NCBI RefSeq assembly: GCF_021654575.1
Contig: NZ_AP024488.1
Span: 2,999,501-3,063,500, forward strand
Reading direction: 5' to 3'
Origin: Desulfoluna limicola
GTDB lineage: Bacteria; Desulfobacterota; Desulfobacteria; Desulfobacterales; Desulfolunaceae
Length of the DNA stretch: 64,000 nt
Below, piece by piece: positions 18,564-26,172 of the stretch. The notes under the pieces were generated by a model. The model saw only the letters and a program-made list of their open reading frames with translations, had not been told where the DNA came from and did no database searches. The translations under genes and the position numbers were made by a program. Position 1 is the stretch's first letter, and every line of letters begins with the position of its first letter.

Positions 18564-18583
18564 CATATAGTTCGACGTCGTAC
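18564..18583 (+). promoter_or_regulatory. Second copy of the marR-upstream 20-mer
   Basis: CATATAGTTCGACGTCGTAC, differing at two positions from 17870-17889. The centre CGACGTCG is a perfect palindrome. Located 44 bases before the MaoC-like gene; probable MarR binding site. Confidence 0.6.
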
Positions 18584-18626
18584 CTTTTACGTCTCATGCT
18601 TCATAACCTGAACCTATGGAGACCCC

Positions 18627-19541
18627 ATGATGCAATGTCAGAGCTTCACCCATCTCCCATCGCCTGTCCGCACCCTCTGGATGGGATTTCGCAACCGCAG
18701 CGCCCGGTACACAAGCGCCGATGAGATCCCAACCCTGGCAACCAACCTTCCCGCCTTTGCAATCGACGAAAAGCACCTTGGACGCTACAAATCTCTCTGC
18801 GGTCTCAGTGGCAAGGGGGTTCCGCCCTTTTACCCCCTCACCCTGGCCTACCCCATGAGCCTTCGCCTGCTGAGCCAGAGAGCCGTTCCCTTCTCCATGT
18901 TTCGAATGCTTAACCGGAAGATCACGGTGTCGCAACTCCAGCCCCTTCCCCCTGGCGAACCCTTTGATATTCACAGCGCCATCGCCTCACACACAGTGAA
19001 AGAAAGGGGAATCGACCTTCATGTGACCACAAACCTCTCCTTAGACGACACCAGCTTCTGGAACTGCACCAACACCTTCTTTTTCAAGGGAGCAGGGCTT
19101 AAAGAAAATGGGATGCCCAAAGTGGAAGCCGGTTCAAAATCGGTGCCTTCTGGACTCGAAGGTAGAACATCTAATGACAAACATCTTGCAGCCAAGGATA
19201 CCCGGTCCACCTCCTGGTTCCTTCCCCACGGCAACGGCTTTCGTTTCGCCAGGGTTTGCGGTGACAGCAACGGGATCCACTTCAGCCACCGCTATGCGCG
19301 CATGCTGGGATTTGAAGGGGCCTTTGCACAGCCCATGCTGGTTATGGATAAGTGCTTGGAAAAGGCAGGGTGGCGAACCATGAAAGAGGGATTTTCATCA
19401 ACGATAAGGCTCAAGGGTCAGCTTTACTACGGGCGGGATCTCACCCTGACTTATGACGACACTGCTGAAGGCAAATTCTTTGATCTTTTCTGTGAAGGAA
19501 ATGAAAGGCCCAGTATCTCAGGGGTATTGAAAACAATTTAA
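18627..19541 (+). CDS. MaoC-like hot-dog dehydratase-family protein
   Basis: 304 aa. The C-terminal half carries the MaoC signature FARVCGDSNGIHFSHRYARM then GFEGAFAQP, with the catalytic Asp and His of (R)-enoyl-CoA hydratases (Asp of GDSN, His of IHFS). The N-terminal half is probably a second, degenerate hot-dog, as in double-hot-dog hydratases. The likely role is hydration/dehydration of an acyl-CoA or acyl-ACP. A MarR-type operator copy sits just upstream and the regulator gene precedes it. Start at the first of two ATG codons. Confidence 0.8.
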   Translation: MMQCQSFTHLPSPVRTLWMGFRNRSARYTSADEIPTLATNLPAFAIDEKHLGRYKSLCGLSGKGVPPFYPLTLAYPMSLRLLSQRAVPFSMFRMLNRKITVSQLQPLPPGEPFDIHSAIASHTVKERGIDLHVTTNLSLDDTSFWNCTNTFFFKGAGLKENGMPKVEAGSKSVPSGLEGRTSNDKHLAAKDTRSTSWFLPHGNGFRFARVCGDSNGIHFSHRYARMLGFEGAFAQPMLVMDKCLEKAGWRTMKEGFSSTIRLKGQLYYGRDLTLTYDDTAEGKFFDLFCEGNERPSISGVLKTI

Positions 19542-19542
19542 C

Positions 19543-19601
19543 CATGAAGGGCGTGAAGAAAACAAAGACGGTTTTAGCGGCGAAGCCGCCTTCATGGTCC
19601 T
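19543..19601. terminator. Hairpin after the MaoC-like gene
   Basis: CCATGAAGG pairs with CCTTCATGG, with an inner GGCG-AAG-CCGCC hairpin. Starts at the stop codon of the MaoC-like gene; no long U-run, so termination is uncertain. Confidence 0.4.
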
Positions 19602-19649
19602 CCATAAAAGGTGAGTATTTACATTACGTCACAAGGCTTCCAAGCAAAA

Positions 19650-19901
19650 TCAATGCGGAGTCCTGCCGGAAGGCAGATGTTCCGTCAGGCTAAAATAGAC
19701 CAATTCCCACCGGTCGGATGCAACATCATGGCGAATCAGGTAGACGCCCCCGTCGTCACCCCGGCACTTGAAGTAGCGATGGTCCGGAGCCAGCCACTGA
19801 TCCAGCACCTCCACCACCTGAACCACAGTATCAGCCAGAGAGATACGTGTGGGGGTCTCCTCCCCTTTGTAACCGGCATAGCAGCTGACCTTGATTTCCA
19901 T
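19650..19901 (-). CDS. Small conserved protein of unknown function
   Basis: 83 aa, soluble. It starts MEIKVSCYAGYKGEETPTRI after a GGAG ribosome site at correct spacing. Similar short proteins (a CYAGYK start, a DHRYFK-type centre, LIRHD then WEL) occur in many deltaproteobacteria as I recall them; their function is unknown. The phase-specific residue pattern supports real coding, unlike the overlapping plus-strand frames. It is convergent with the MaoC-like gene and divergent from the toxin-antitoxin remnant. Confidence 0.7.
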   Translation of the reverse strand: MEIKVSCYAGYKGEETPTRISLADTVVQVVEVLDQWLAPDHRYFKCRGDDGGVYLIRHDVASDRWELVYFSLTEHLPSGRTPH

Positions 19902-19982
19902 GATTTATCTCCAACCACCATTGACAGGTGCTTAAATATAAACCAAATTGAAACTTTAGACCATAACCCACTGAGGTATCAT

Positions 19983-20160
19983 ATGAAAATCCACAAACAA
20001 CTCCCGGAAAAACCTTTCCGACAAAGAGACCCAAGCGAGCATTGCGATGCTGATCATTGCAGCCATGGGGCAAAGGGACATTGAACAGGGAAGGATTCAA
20101 CCGGCAAAAGAGGTTTTTCGAAAACTTTTTGAAAAAATAGGCCATGAGGATTCTGAATGA
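19983..20160 (+). pseudogene. Antitoxin gene with a single-base frameshift
   Basis: The ATG at 19983, preceded by GAGG, opens MKIHKQLPEK, then the frame is lost in an A5 run (20008-20012). Removing one A restores a continuous 57-aa protein running through TQASIAMLIIAAMGQRDIEQ and ending KLFEKIGHEDSE at 20160. The C-terminal part resembles the toxin-neutralising end of short Phd/RelB-type antitoxins. Its stop overlaps the natural toxin ATG in ATGA. Either a real mutation or a base-call error. Confidence 0.55.
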
Positions 20161-20482
20161 AGCAAGTGGTTCTTTTCCAACAGAAGCGAAAAAGAATCTG
20201 TTCGAAATCTATGAGTACATCCGTGCCCATGATTCAAAAAAAGCTGCAATACGTATACTGAAAAAGCTTGAAAAAGCCTGCCTGAGTCTCTCGATCCCAT
20301 CAGAGAGAGGTCACCTTCCCAAAGAGCTGCTTCAACTTGACATGACGGGTTACTTCGAAATCATGTCCCCACCCCACCGTATCATCTATAAGGTCGGTCC
20401 ACGTACCGTCACGATCATCGGCATCCTTGACGGCAGACGGGATATTCCCTCCATTTTACTGTCTCGGCTGCTGAGAACATAG
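20157..20482 (+). pseudogene. RelE/ParE-family toxin gene, 5' frameshift
   Basis: Most of a ParE/RelE toxin is open (TEAKKNLFEIYEYI, LEKACLSL, RGHLPKEL, ending ILDGRRDIPSILLSRLLR), which is the family pattern. The natural start is the ATG at 20157 overlapping the antitoxin stop, giving MKQVVLF, but one base is missing near 20178 before TEAKKN. In the intact frame the only start is ATG 20144, giving a 112-aa protein with a non-family N-terminus (MRILNEASGSF). The toxin might still be made from 20144 but is more likely inactive. Confidence 0.55.
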
Positions 20483-20532
20483 AACAGCCCTCCCTCATGA
20501 ATTAATCGTCATAGATTCCCATCACCAAACAC

Positions 20533-20574
20533 AACGAGCCCTGTGCGATTCGTCAGAGTCGCACAGGGCTCGTT
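20533..20574. terminator. Perfect 16-bp hairpin between toxin gene and SMC operon
   Basis: AACGAGCCCTGTGCGA / TCGCACAGGGCTCGTT with a 10-base loop, between two convergent units. No U-run, so it may end transcripts from either side weakly or be a small repeat. Confidence 0.5.
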
Positions 20575-20581
20575 GATACCG

Positions 20582-20641
20582 GAAAGTTTTTGATTAAACT
20601 TTTTGAAAAAAAGTTTGGCCCCCGGCAGGGCCGCCGGAGGC
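20582..20641. repeat. Inverted-terminal-repeat element, reversed half, copy 9
   Basis: Reversed GGGGGCCAAAC-type arm (AAGTTTGGCCCCCGGCAGG) ending GCCGCCGGAGGC and CTTTTC, five bases past the stop of the SMC-like gene. Confidence 0.75.
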
Positions 20642-20646
20642 TTTTC

Positions 20647-23600
20647 TTAAACCTTTTCCAGGTTCTGCTCAATCACCTCCAGATGGTTGTAATCTACCCC
20701 GTCGATCTGGACCCGTTTCCCGCTTTTCCTGACCGCCACGCGGTGCTCGAAGAGCCCGAGGGACTCGGTGTCGTTGATGCCGGTAAAGTAGACGCACTGG
20801 ATGCCCATGGCGCGTGCCACCTTGAGCTGGGCGTCCAGAAAATCCGACCGGTTGCAGACGCCCAATGGGTTGTCGGCAATGAGAAAGGCGGGGAGGCGAT
20901 CCTCTTTCCGGTTGCGGCGCTTCTGGCGCATGGAGGTGAGAAGGGTGTAAAACAAGACGGCTGTGGTGAGGGCTTCCCCGCCGGAGCCCAAGTCCTTGCC
21001 CACCTGTTCGTAGCGCCTGCCGGTGTCGTCGCACTTGAGGAGCCGCACGGCGAATTCGCTCTTGCCGGTGGCGGCAGAAAGCAGGCGGTACATGAGCTCG
21101 GCCCCCAACATGTTGCCCGCACGGGCGTTGACTTCGGGCATGCGGTTCTCTTCGATGAGCTCATGGAGCCAGTTATCGATGGTCTCGCGGAAGGCCTCTT
21201 CATGACGGGTGAAGTCAAGGCGCCTGCTGCATTTCAGAATGGCTTTTCCTCCATAGATAAAGACATCGTCAGGCATGGTGATGCGCGTGGCGGTGAGAAG
21301 CCTCTGATGGCACTCCTTCACGTGCTGGAGCATCATGCCGATGAGGCTGCCCACAAATTTTTCGGACCGGGCCAGGTCCCCTTCGATGTTCTCGGCAAGA
21401 TCCCGACAGGTGGCCACCATGTCGGCGCTCTGGGCGCCCAGGGTTTCGGCATCGTGGCGGCGCAGTTCGTCCACCACGGCGGGAAGGGCCTGCTGAAGCT
21501 TTTCGTCAGCGAGGCTCACCTGAAGGCGATCAAAGGCGGTTGCCATGACCCGCTGCTGTTTTGCGGTGTCGGCAACGGCAGATGCTTCCAGCCGGATCAC
21601 CTCCTCCACCTCTTTCAGGAAGACCTCGGCTGCCACCACAGGATTGGTACAGGAGACAAGGTCGGGCCACTCCCGTCTCGGGGAGTGCTCATCCCAAACC
21701 GGATCGTAATCCTTGATACGGGCGGCCCCCAGAGCAAGGGAGGTGGCCCAGGTTTTGACCATGTCCCCCTTCTTCTTAAGGGTATTCGCCTTCTCCTCCA
21801 GGTCCATGAGTTCTTCCCGAAGCTGGGAGCCTTCGATGGCGCAGCCTTCAATGGCGGCGTCGAGGTCTTCGGCTTCCAGGGTCTCCGGGGAGACGTCCGG
21901 CGTGATGCCACGCCCTTTCCAGCGCCCCAGCTCGAGCTCAAGGCGCTGCTTCTCGCGGATCAGGCCCTCCTGTTTGCCGGCGTGGGACCCCTTCTGTTCA
22001 AGAGTCTCCTCCAGCATCTTGGAAAGTGCCTCGTACCTCTCTTCCCGCTCGGCATCGGTATGGGATGCCCAGGTATCCACAAGCTCTTCATCGAGGTTCT
22101 GCTCACGGCGCAGGCGTTCCAGGTCCGCCACATCCTTCTGGCGCCTCGACCGCAGCTCTTCCAGTTCAGCGGTGAGGGTCTCGATTCCCAACTCCCCTGC
22201 CACCTGCCTCTCACGATCAAGGGCCTCGGTATAAAGGGAAGCCAAGGAGGAAAGATCCATCTCCCGTGACTCTTGTTCCTGGGAAGCATTGAGCGTCCCA
22301 TCGCCCCGAGGCACGGACTCCGCCTTTTCATCCAGGCGTTTCATGACGCCGTCATGACGGGCAAGGCTTTCCACAAGACGGGTGATCTCCTCGCCCAGGG
22401 CTTCCCGGTCCCCACGGATCCTTTCCTGCCGCTTGGCACAGGCCACGAGGTTTGTCTCCTCATCGACAATGCTCTGCTTCCAGGCGGCGAGGTCGCCGTA
22501 CTGCTTCTGCCAGCCGGCAATCTGATGAATCCCTCGGGTGAGATCGGACTCGGATTCGGAGATCCTCCTCACCTCATCCTTAAACCGGTTCTCTTCGGCA
22601 AGAAGGACCCTCTGGGTCTCTTCAGCGCGGTTGATCTCGCCTTGAATCTCCTCCACCCGCTGCTTCGCCTCAATGACGGCCCCTTCAAGGGTCACCACCC
22701 CGGACTCCTCGGGGTACTGCTCCAGGTAGGCGCTCAACAGGCGCCCGGCATGCTCCATTTCGGCCAGAATCGCCTGCTCGGAGACAAGGATCTCAACCAG
22801 GGACGCTCGCTGGCCCCGGAGTTCGGTGATGCGTGATTCGATAAACGCGGGGCTGTAGACCGATGCGTCTGCAGGTGCCAGCACATGGCCGTGACACTGT
22901 GCCACGTCTTCAAGGGCGGATGGGGTGGAGATGACCACGGGCCGTGTCAGCCAGCCGGGGACATCAAGCGCCCGCACCTTTTCCAGCACCTGCTCATCCC
23001 TGGCCATGATGCCGGTAAAGCGCCCCGGGTCCTTCTGTAAGAATCGGGCCACCACAGTGGGATCACTGAACTCAGCCGCAAGGTACTCCGGGTATGCTTT
23101 CACCTCGCTGAAGGAAAACCCCTCCTCTTCAAGCCACGTCAGCAGACGGCGCGTTTCAGCATCCACGGCAAGGGTCTCTGTGGTAGAGAGGCGTTCAATC
23201 TCATCTTCCAGGCTGAATCGACGATGGTTCTGCTCTGCCACGGTATTTCGCTTGCGTTGCAGCATCTCCGAAACCCGCGAGGCAAGGTCGGACTGGTGGG
23301 GAGAAAAATCCTTTGAACCGGCCACCGCAGCGAGGTGCCGGTTGCCCTGCAGGGCTTCACGGGACTCGGTCTCTTTTGCCAGAGCCCCTTCGGCATGTTT
23401 CACCGCCGCCTCGGCCGCGGCTAAATCACGCTGCCGTGCTTTCCAGAGCTGCTTGCTCTCCTCCACCTCAAGGTAGAGGTCTTCAAGGGAGGCAATAATC
23501 TCTTCGCGCCGTTCCCCCAACACCCCGTGTTCCCCTTTAAGGCGCTGCTGAGCCCCCTCAGGGGTCTCGCCCTGGGCGAGCCCGAGGGCTTCCAGGGATT

Positions 23601-25020
23601 CGTGTGCAGAGTCGATAAGGGTGGTGCAACGGGTGAGGGTGTTTTTTGCCTTCTCCACCTCACCGGCAAGTTGCTCCGCCTCTGCTTCGATGGTTCGGCG
23701 TTGCGACGCAGCGACCTGCTGGGCCTCTTTCAGGCGCTGATGATCCTTTACGGCCTCGTCTCGTTCATGCTCCAGTCGGTAATGGTACTGGGCGGATCTT
23801 ACGGAAATCTGCTCCCGCACCGGTGCCAGGGCATCGTCCTTGTCGGAAAGAGCGGTCTCGCGATCATCGATCTGGGCGGAAAACTGCCTGATCTTAGCCA
23901 CGATGCCCGCCCCACGAATGGAGGCCTGCTCCCTACGCCCCACGCCGTAGGCTTCCGTGGCCGCGTCGACCTTCTCCTTAAGCTGCGTCTCCTCACGGGC
24001 TATTTTTACCGATTCCAGATAAAACGAGTTGGCCCGCGTGCGATTCAGGCGCAATGACACGGCATCGTGCTCGTCAGCCGATTTGGCAATATCGGCTGCC
24101 ACCTCATCGCCCCTTTCGGCTGCGGCGGTCTTGGCCTTTGCCAGAAGGCGATTTGCCTCACCGATGCGCATCCGAAAAGCTCCGGTGTCCTCTTTGGCAT
24201 CGCGCCACTTCCTGCTGATCTCTTCAAACTCAGAGAGCTTCTCCCGAAGGCCCCAGGCCGCCTTGAGGCGCGCCTTCTTCTCCGGCCTGTGGCGCATCTT
24301 CTCCATGGACTGCAAGGTGGTCTCGCGCAGTTTGGCCGCCACATCAAGATCGGTGACACACCCGAGAAAAAAACTTAAAAACTCCTCTTCGTTGCGGAAC
24401 TTGAAGGCATCCTTGATCCCCCCTTCCGAACGGGCAAAGTCCACCTGGCGGTTCACCAGCCAGGGGTCGAGATCGAGCTTTTCCAAGTGCTCCTCCCACT
24501 CCCTCTGGGAGGTGGTGGAGGTAACGCGAGGCAAAAGAAACTCACGCGCCGCGGTGAAGGGCTTCTCTTCGGAGGAGAGAGCCGGCCAGGCCTTACGCAG
24601 GTCATCAAAGAGGGTCTCTTCGCCGGAGGTAAAATAGATGCGGTCGATCTTGCCCGCGGCCCCCTTGTGGCGGTAAATCAGCTGCCCCACAAGAAGGTGC
24701 TCCTCGGGTTCCGCCTCAAACAGCGTGGGCTCTGCGGCCACCGTGAGGTTGATGAGCACCACAGCCGGGCGCCCGGGAATCAGGTACTGCTCAAGGCTCT
24801 TGTCACCACCGGACTGCAGGTGCTGAACAAAACGCCGCTGCTCCGGGCAAAAGGCGCTTAATAAAAAGGAGAGAAGCGTGGTCTTGCAGGAACCGTTCTG
24901 GGCAAAGAGCACCCCGTGATCGGCTCGTTCGCCCTCTTTGCAGATGGGAAAGTAACCATTCTGGACAAGGTTCTCCCCTGCCGCCACGTCACTGATAAAG
25001 AATCTACTGAGTCGATACAC
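20647..25020 (-). CDS. SMC-like ATPase of an MksB/JetC-type complex
   Basis: 1457 aa. N-terminal ATPase half with a P-loop AQNGSCKTTLL (residues ~40-50), where family relatives usually have G-G/A-G before the Lys; here the residue before Lys is Cys. Then ~1000 residues of Glu/Arg/Leu-rich coiled coil with a central hinge-like region around residues 650-760. The C-terminal half has signature LGSGGEALTTA and Walker B FLIADNP, with Asn where most ABC ATPases have the catalytic Glu. Start is GTG after GGAGGAG, four bases past the stop of the preceding gene. Partners upstream look like MukE- and kleisin-like subunits. Such complexes compact chromosomes or block plasmids (Wadjet). Confidence 0.8.
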   Translation of the reverse strand: MYRLSRFFISDVAAGENLVQNGYFPICKEGERADHGVLFAQNGSCKTTLLSFLLSAFCPEQRRFVQHLQSGGDKSLEQYLIPGRPAVVLINLTVAAEPTLFEAEPEEHLLVGQLIYRHKGAAGKIDRIYFTSGEETLFDDLRKAWPALSSEEKPFTAAREFLLPRVTSTTSQREWEEHLEKLDLDPWLVNRQVDFARSEGGIKDAFKFRNEEEFLSFFLGCVTDLDVAAKLRETTLQSMEKMRHRPEKKARLKAAWGLREKLSEFEEISRKWRDAKEDTGAFRMRIGEANRLLAKAKTAAAERGDEVAADIAKSADEHDAVSLRLNRTRANSFYLESVKIAREETQLKEKVDAATEAYGVGRREQASIRGAGIVAKIRQFSAQIDDRETALSDKDDALAPVREQISVRSAQYHYRLEHERDEAVKDHQRLKEAQQVAASQRRTIEAEAEQLAGEVEKAKNTLTRCTTLIDSAHESLEALGLAQGETPEGAQQRLKGEHGVLGERREEIIASLEDLYLEVEESKQLWKARQRDLAAAEAAVKHAEGALAKETESREALQGNRHLAAVAGSKDFSPHQSDLASRVSEMLQRKRNTVAEQNHRRFSLEDEIERLSTTETLAVDAETRRLLTWLEEEGFSFSEVKAYPEYLAAEFSDPTVVARFLQKDPGRFTGIMARDEQVLEKVRALDVPGWLTRPVVISTPSALEDVAQCHGHVLAPADASVYSPAFIESRITELRGQRASLVEILVSEQAILAEMEHAGRLLSAYLEQYPEESGVVTLEGAVIEAKQRVEEIQGEINRAEETQRVLLAEENRFKDEVRRISESESDLTRGIHQIAGWQKQYGDLAAWKQSIVDEETNLVACAKRQERIRGDREALGEEITRLVESLARHDGVMKRLDEKAESVPRGDGTLNASQEQESREMDLSSLASLYTEALDRERQVAGELGIETLTAELEELRSRRQKDVADLERLRREQNLDEELVDTWASHTDAEREERYEALSKMLEETLEQKGSHAGKQEGLIREKQRLELELGRWKGRGITPDVSPETLEAEDLDAAIEGCAIEGSQLREELMDLEEKANTLKKKGDMVKTWATSLALGAARIKDYDPVWDEHSPRREWPDLVSCTNPVVAAEVFLKEVEEVIRLEASAVADTAKQQRVMATAFDRLQVSLADEKLQQALPAVVDELRRHDAETLGAQSADMVATCRDLAENIEGDLARSEKFVGSLIGMMLQHVKECHQRLLTATRITMPDDVFIYGGKAILKCSRRLDFTRHEEAFRETIDNWLHELIEENRMPEVNARAGNMLGAELMYRLLSAATGKSEFAVRLLKCDDTGRRYEQVGKDLGSGGEALTTAVLFYTLLTSMRQKRRNRKEDRLPAFLIADNPLGVCNRSDFLDAQLKVARAMGIQCVYFTGINDTESLGLFEHRVAVRKSGKRVQIDGVDYNHLEVIEQNLEKV

Positions 25021-25023
25021 CTG

Positions 25024-25788
25024 TTACTCCTCCCCGTCCGCCTGATCCGACATCATCTCATGATCTTCCACAACATCACGGAAGGCGTGGAACGCATACA
25101 CCGTGGCACTTTTAAGCGCCGCCTGATACGACGGCGTAGGCCGGTACTCCACCTCACCGGGCCGGTCTTCAAAGGCCAGAAGGTAACTGGTCTCCACCAT
25201 GTGCTCGAACACCCGCTGGATAAGCTCCACCCAGCTGTGACCACCGGTGGCCCGCTTGCTGTCGGGGTTCTCTTCGGGAAGCTCCCGGAACCTCTGTGCA
25301 GCGGTCCTCACTTCGGGATGCACCAGATCGTCGTCCTCATCCAGCGACGTCTCAGCAGCAGCAAAGCGGCGAAGCACCTCCACCACATCCTCCACCATGA
25401 CGATGCCAAGGTCCTCCACCGGGGCGTCCAGATCTGCTTCCGATGGGAAAAAGGCCGTGGCCACAGCGCAATGCACCATGAGCAGCTCGGCCGCCTTCAG
25501 CTCGTTTCGGGCCAGGATCTTTCCGTACTCGGTGAGGTTCGCCGCAAAAAAGCTCCCCGCATGCAAGGCAGAAATGCGCAAGGCAAGGGCCTCCACATCC
25601 AGAACCTGCAACTCCATGCCAGAAAGCCCCTCATGGACCATCACCTGAAATTGCCCGTCCGCCTGATAACGCTGGACCAGCTCCTTGGCCTCGTCCTGAT
25701 GACGGTTCACCAATTGCTTGCGCCCGTTGCTGTGGGCCAGGCTGAGATAAATCAACCGATTGACCTGATAAATATCGTTTGTTTCCAA
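25024..25788 (-). CDS. Probable MksE/JetB-like subunit of the SMC system
   Basis: 254 aa from a TTG start at 25788; there is no usable ATG nearby, and the only Shine-Dalgarno is the GGAGG inside the terminal repeat of the adjacent element. An ATT one codon earlier is the alternative. The protein is acidic and helical (an AETSLDEDDDLVHPE stretch mid-protein) with no recognisable motif. Identity rests on size and on lying between the kleisin-like and SMC-like genes, with its TAA abutting the SMC start. In Muk/Mks/Jet systems the equivalent is a winged-helix KITE protein. Confidence 0.55.
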   Translation of the reverse strand: METNDIYQVNRLIYLSLAHSNGRKQLVNRHQDEAKELVQRYQADGQFQVMVHEGLSGMELQVLDVEALALRISALHAGSFFAANLTEYGKILARNELKAAELLMVHCAVATAFFPSEADLDAPVEDLGIVMVEDVVEVLRRFAAAETSLDEDDDLVHPEVRTAAQRFRELPEENPDSKRATGGHSWVELIQRVFEHMVETSYLLAFEDRPGEVEYRPTPSYQAALKSATVYAFHAFRDVVEDHEMMSDQADGEE

Positions 25789-25798
25789 AATTATATAT

Positions 25799-25900
25799 GC
25801 CTCCGGCAGCAAGGGGCTGAGCCCCTTGACCCCAGGTTCGCGAATGCTCCTTAGCCCTCGTTCCTCGGGCACGTCACATTCGCTGACGGGCTGCGCCCGT
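25799..25900. repeat. Inverted-terminal-repeat element, left half, copy 10
   Basis: GCCTCCGGCAGC end, hairpin CAAGGGGCTGAGCCCCTTG, core GCGAATGCTCC...CCTCG, then GACGGGCTGCGCCCGT. Read toward the JetB-like gene its end supplies a GGAGG ribosome site. Confidence 0.8.
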
Positions 25901-26100
25901 GAACGGTGAATATATATAGGGTGTCGTCATAAGATTCATAGAGGTATCAGTGACAACACTCCTTAATTTTAAACAATACAAAGCATGCGACAACTCCAGC
26001 GATGTCACCGGATCAGACATCGGGTATAACCCGATTTGGCTCCACCCAAGCCCTTAACTTCGCCATGCCAGGGGGACCACTCGCAGACGGTGAGCGCCAG
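25901..26100. other. Spacer between two repeat halves inside the SMC operon
   Basis: About 200 bases with no convincing gene. Contains an AT-rich tract near 25910 and a small hairpin ATCGGG-TATAA-CCCGAT (26022-26038). Confidence 0.5.
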
Positions 26101-26108
26101 CGAGCCGG

Positions 26109-26152
26109 ATGCCATATGGGGTCCAGGGGATCATCCCCTGGCCGCCGGAGGC
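26109..26152. repeat. Inverted-terminal-repeat element, right half, copy 10
   Basis: GGGGTCCAGGGGATCATCCC and CTGGCC hairpin, end GCCGCCGGAGGCATGC followed by seven T. Lies 20 bases past the stop of the kleisin-like gene. Confidence 0.8.
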
Positions 26153-26172
26153 ATGCTTTTTTTGCTGTTGCT

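Noticed and set aside
20590-22269. 559-codon plus-strand open frame
   Set aside because: Exact antisense of the SMC-like gene's 3' third. Composition is typical of the shadow of a GC-rich gene (Gly/His/Leu-rich), with no ribosome site or domain.
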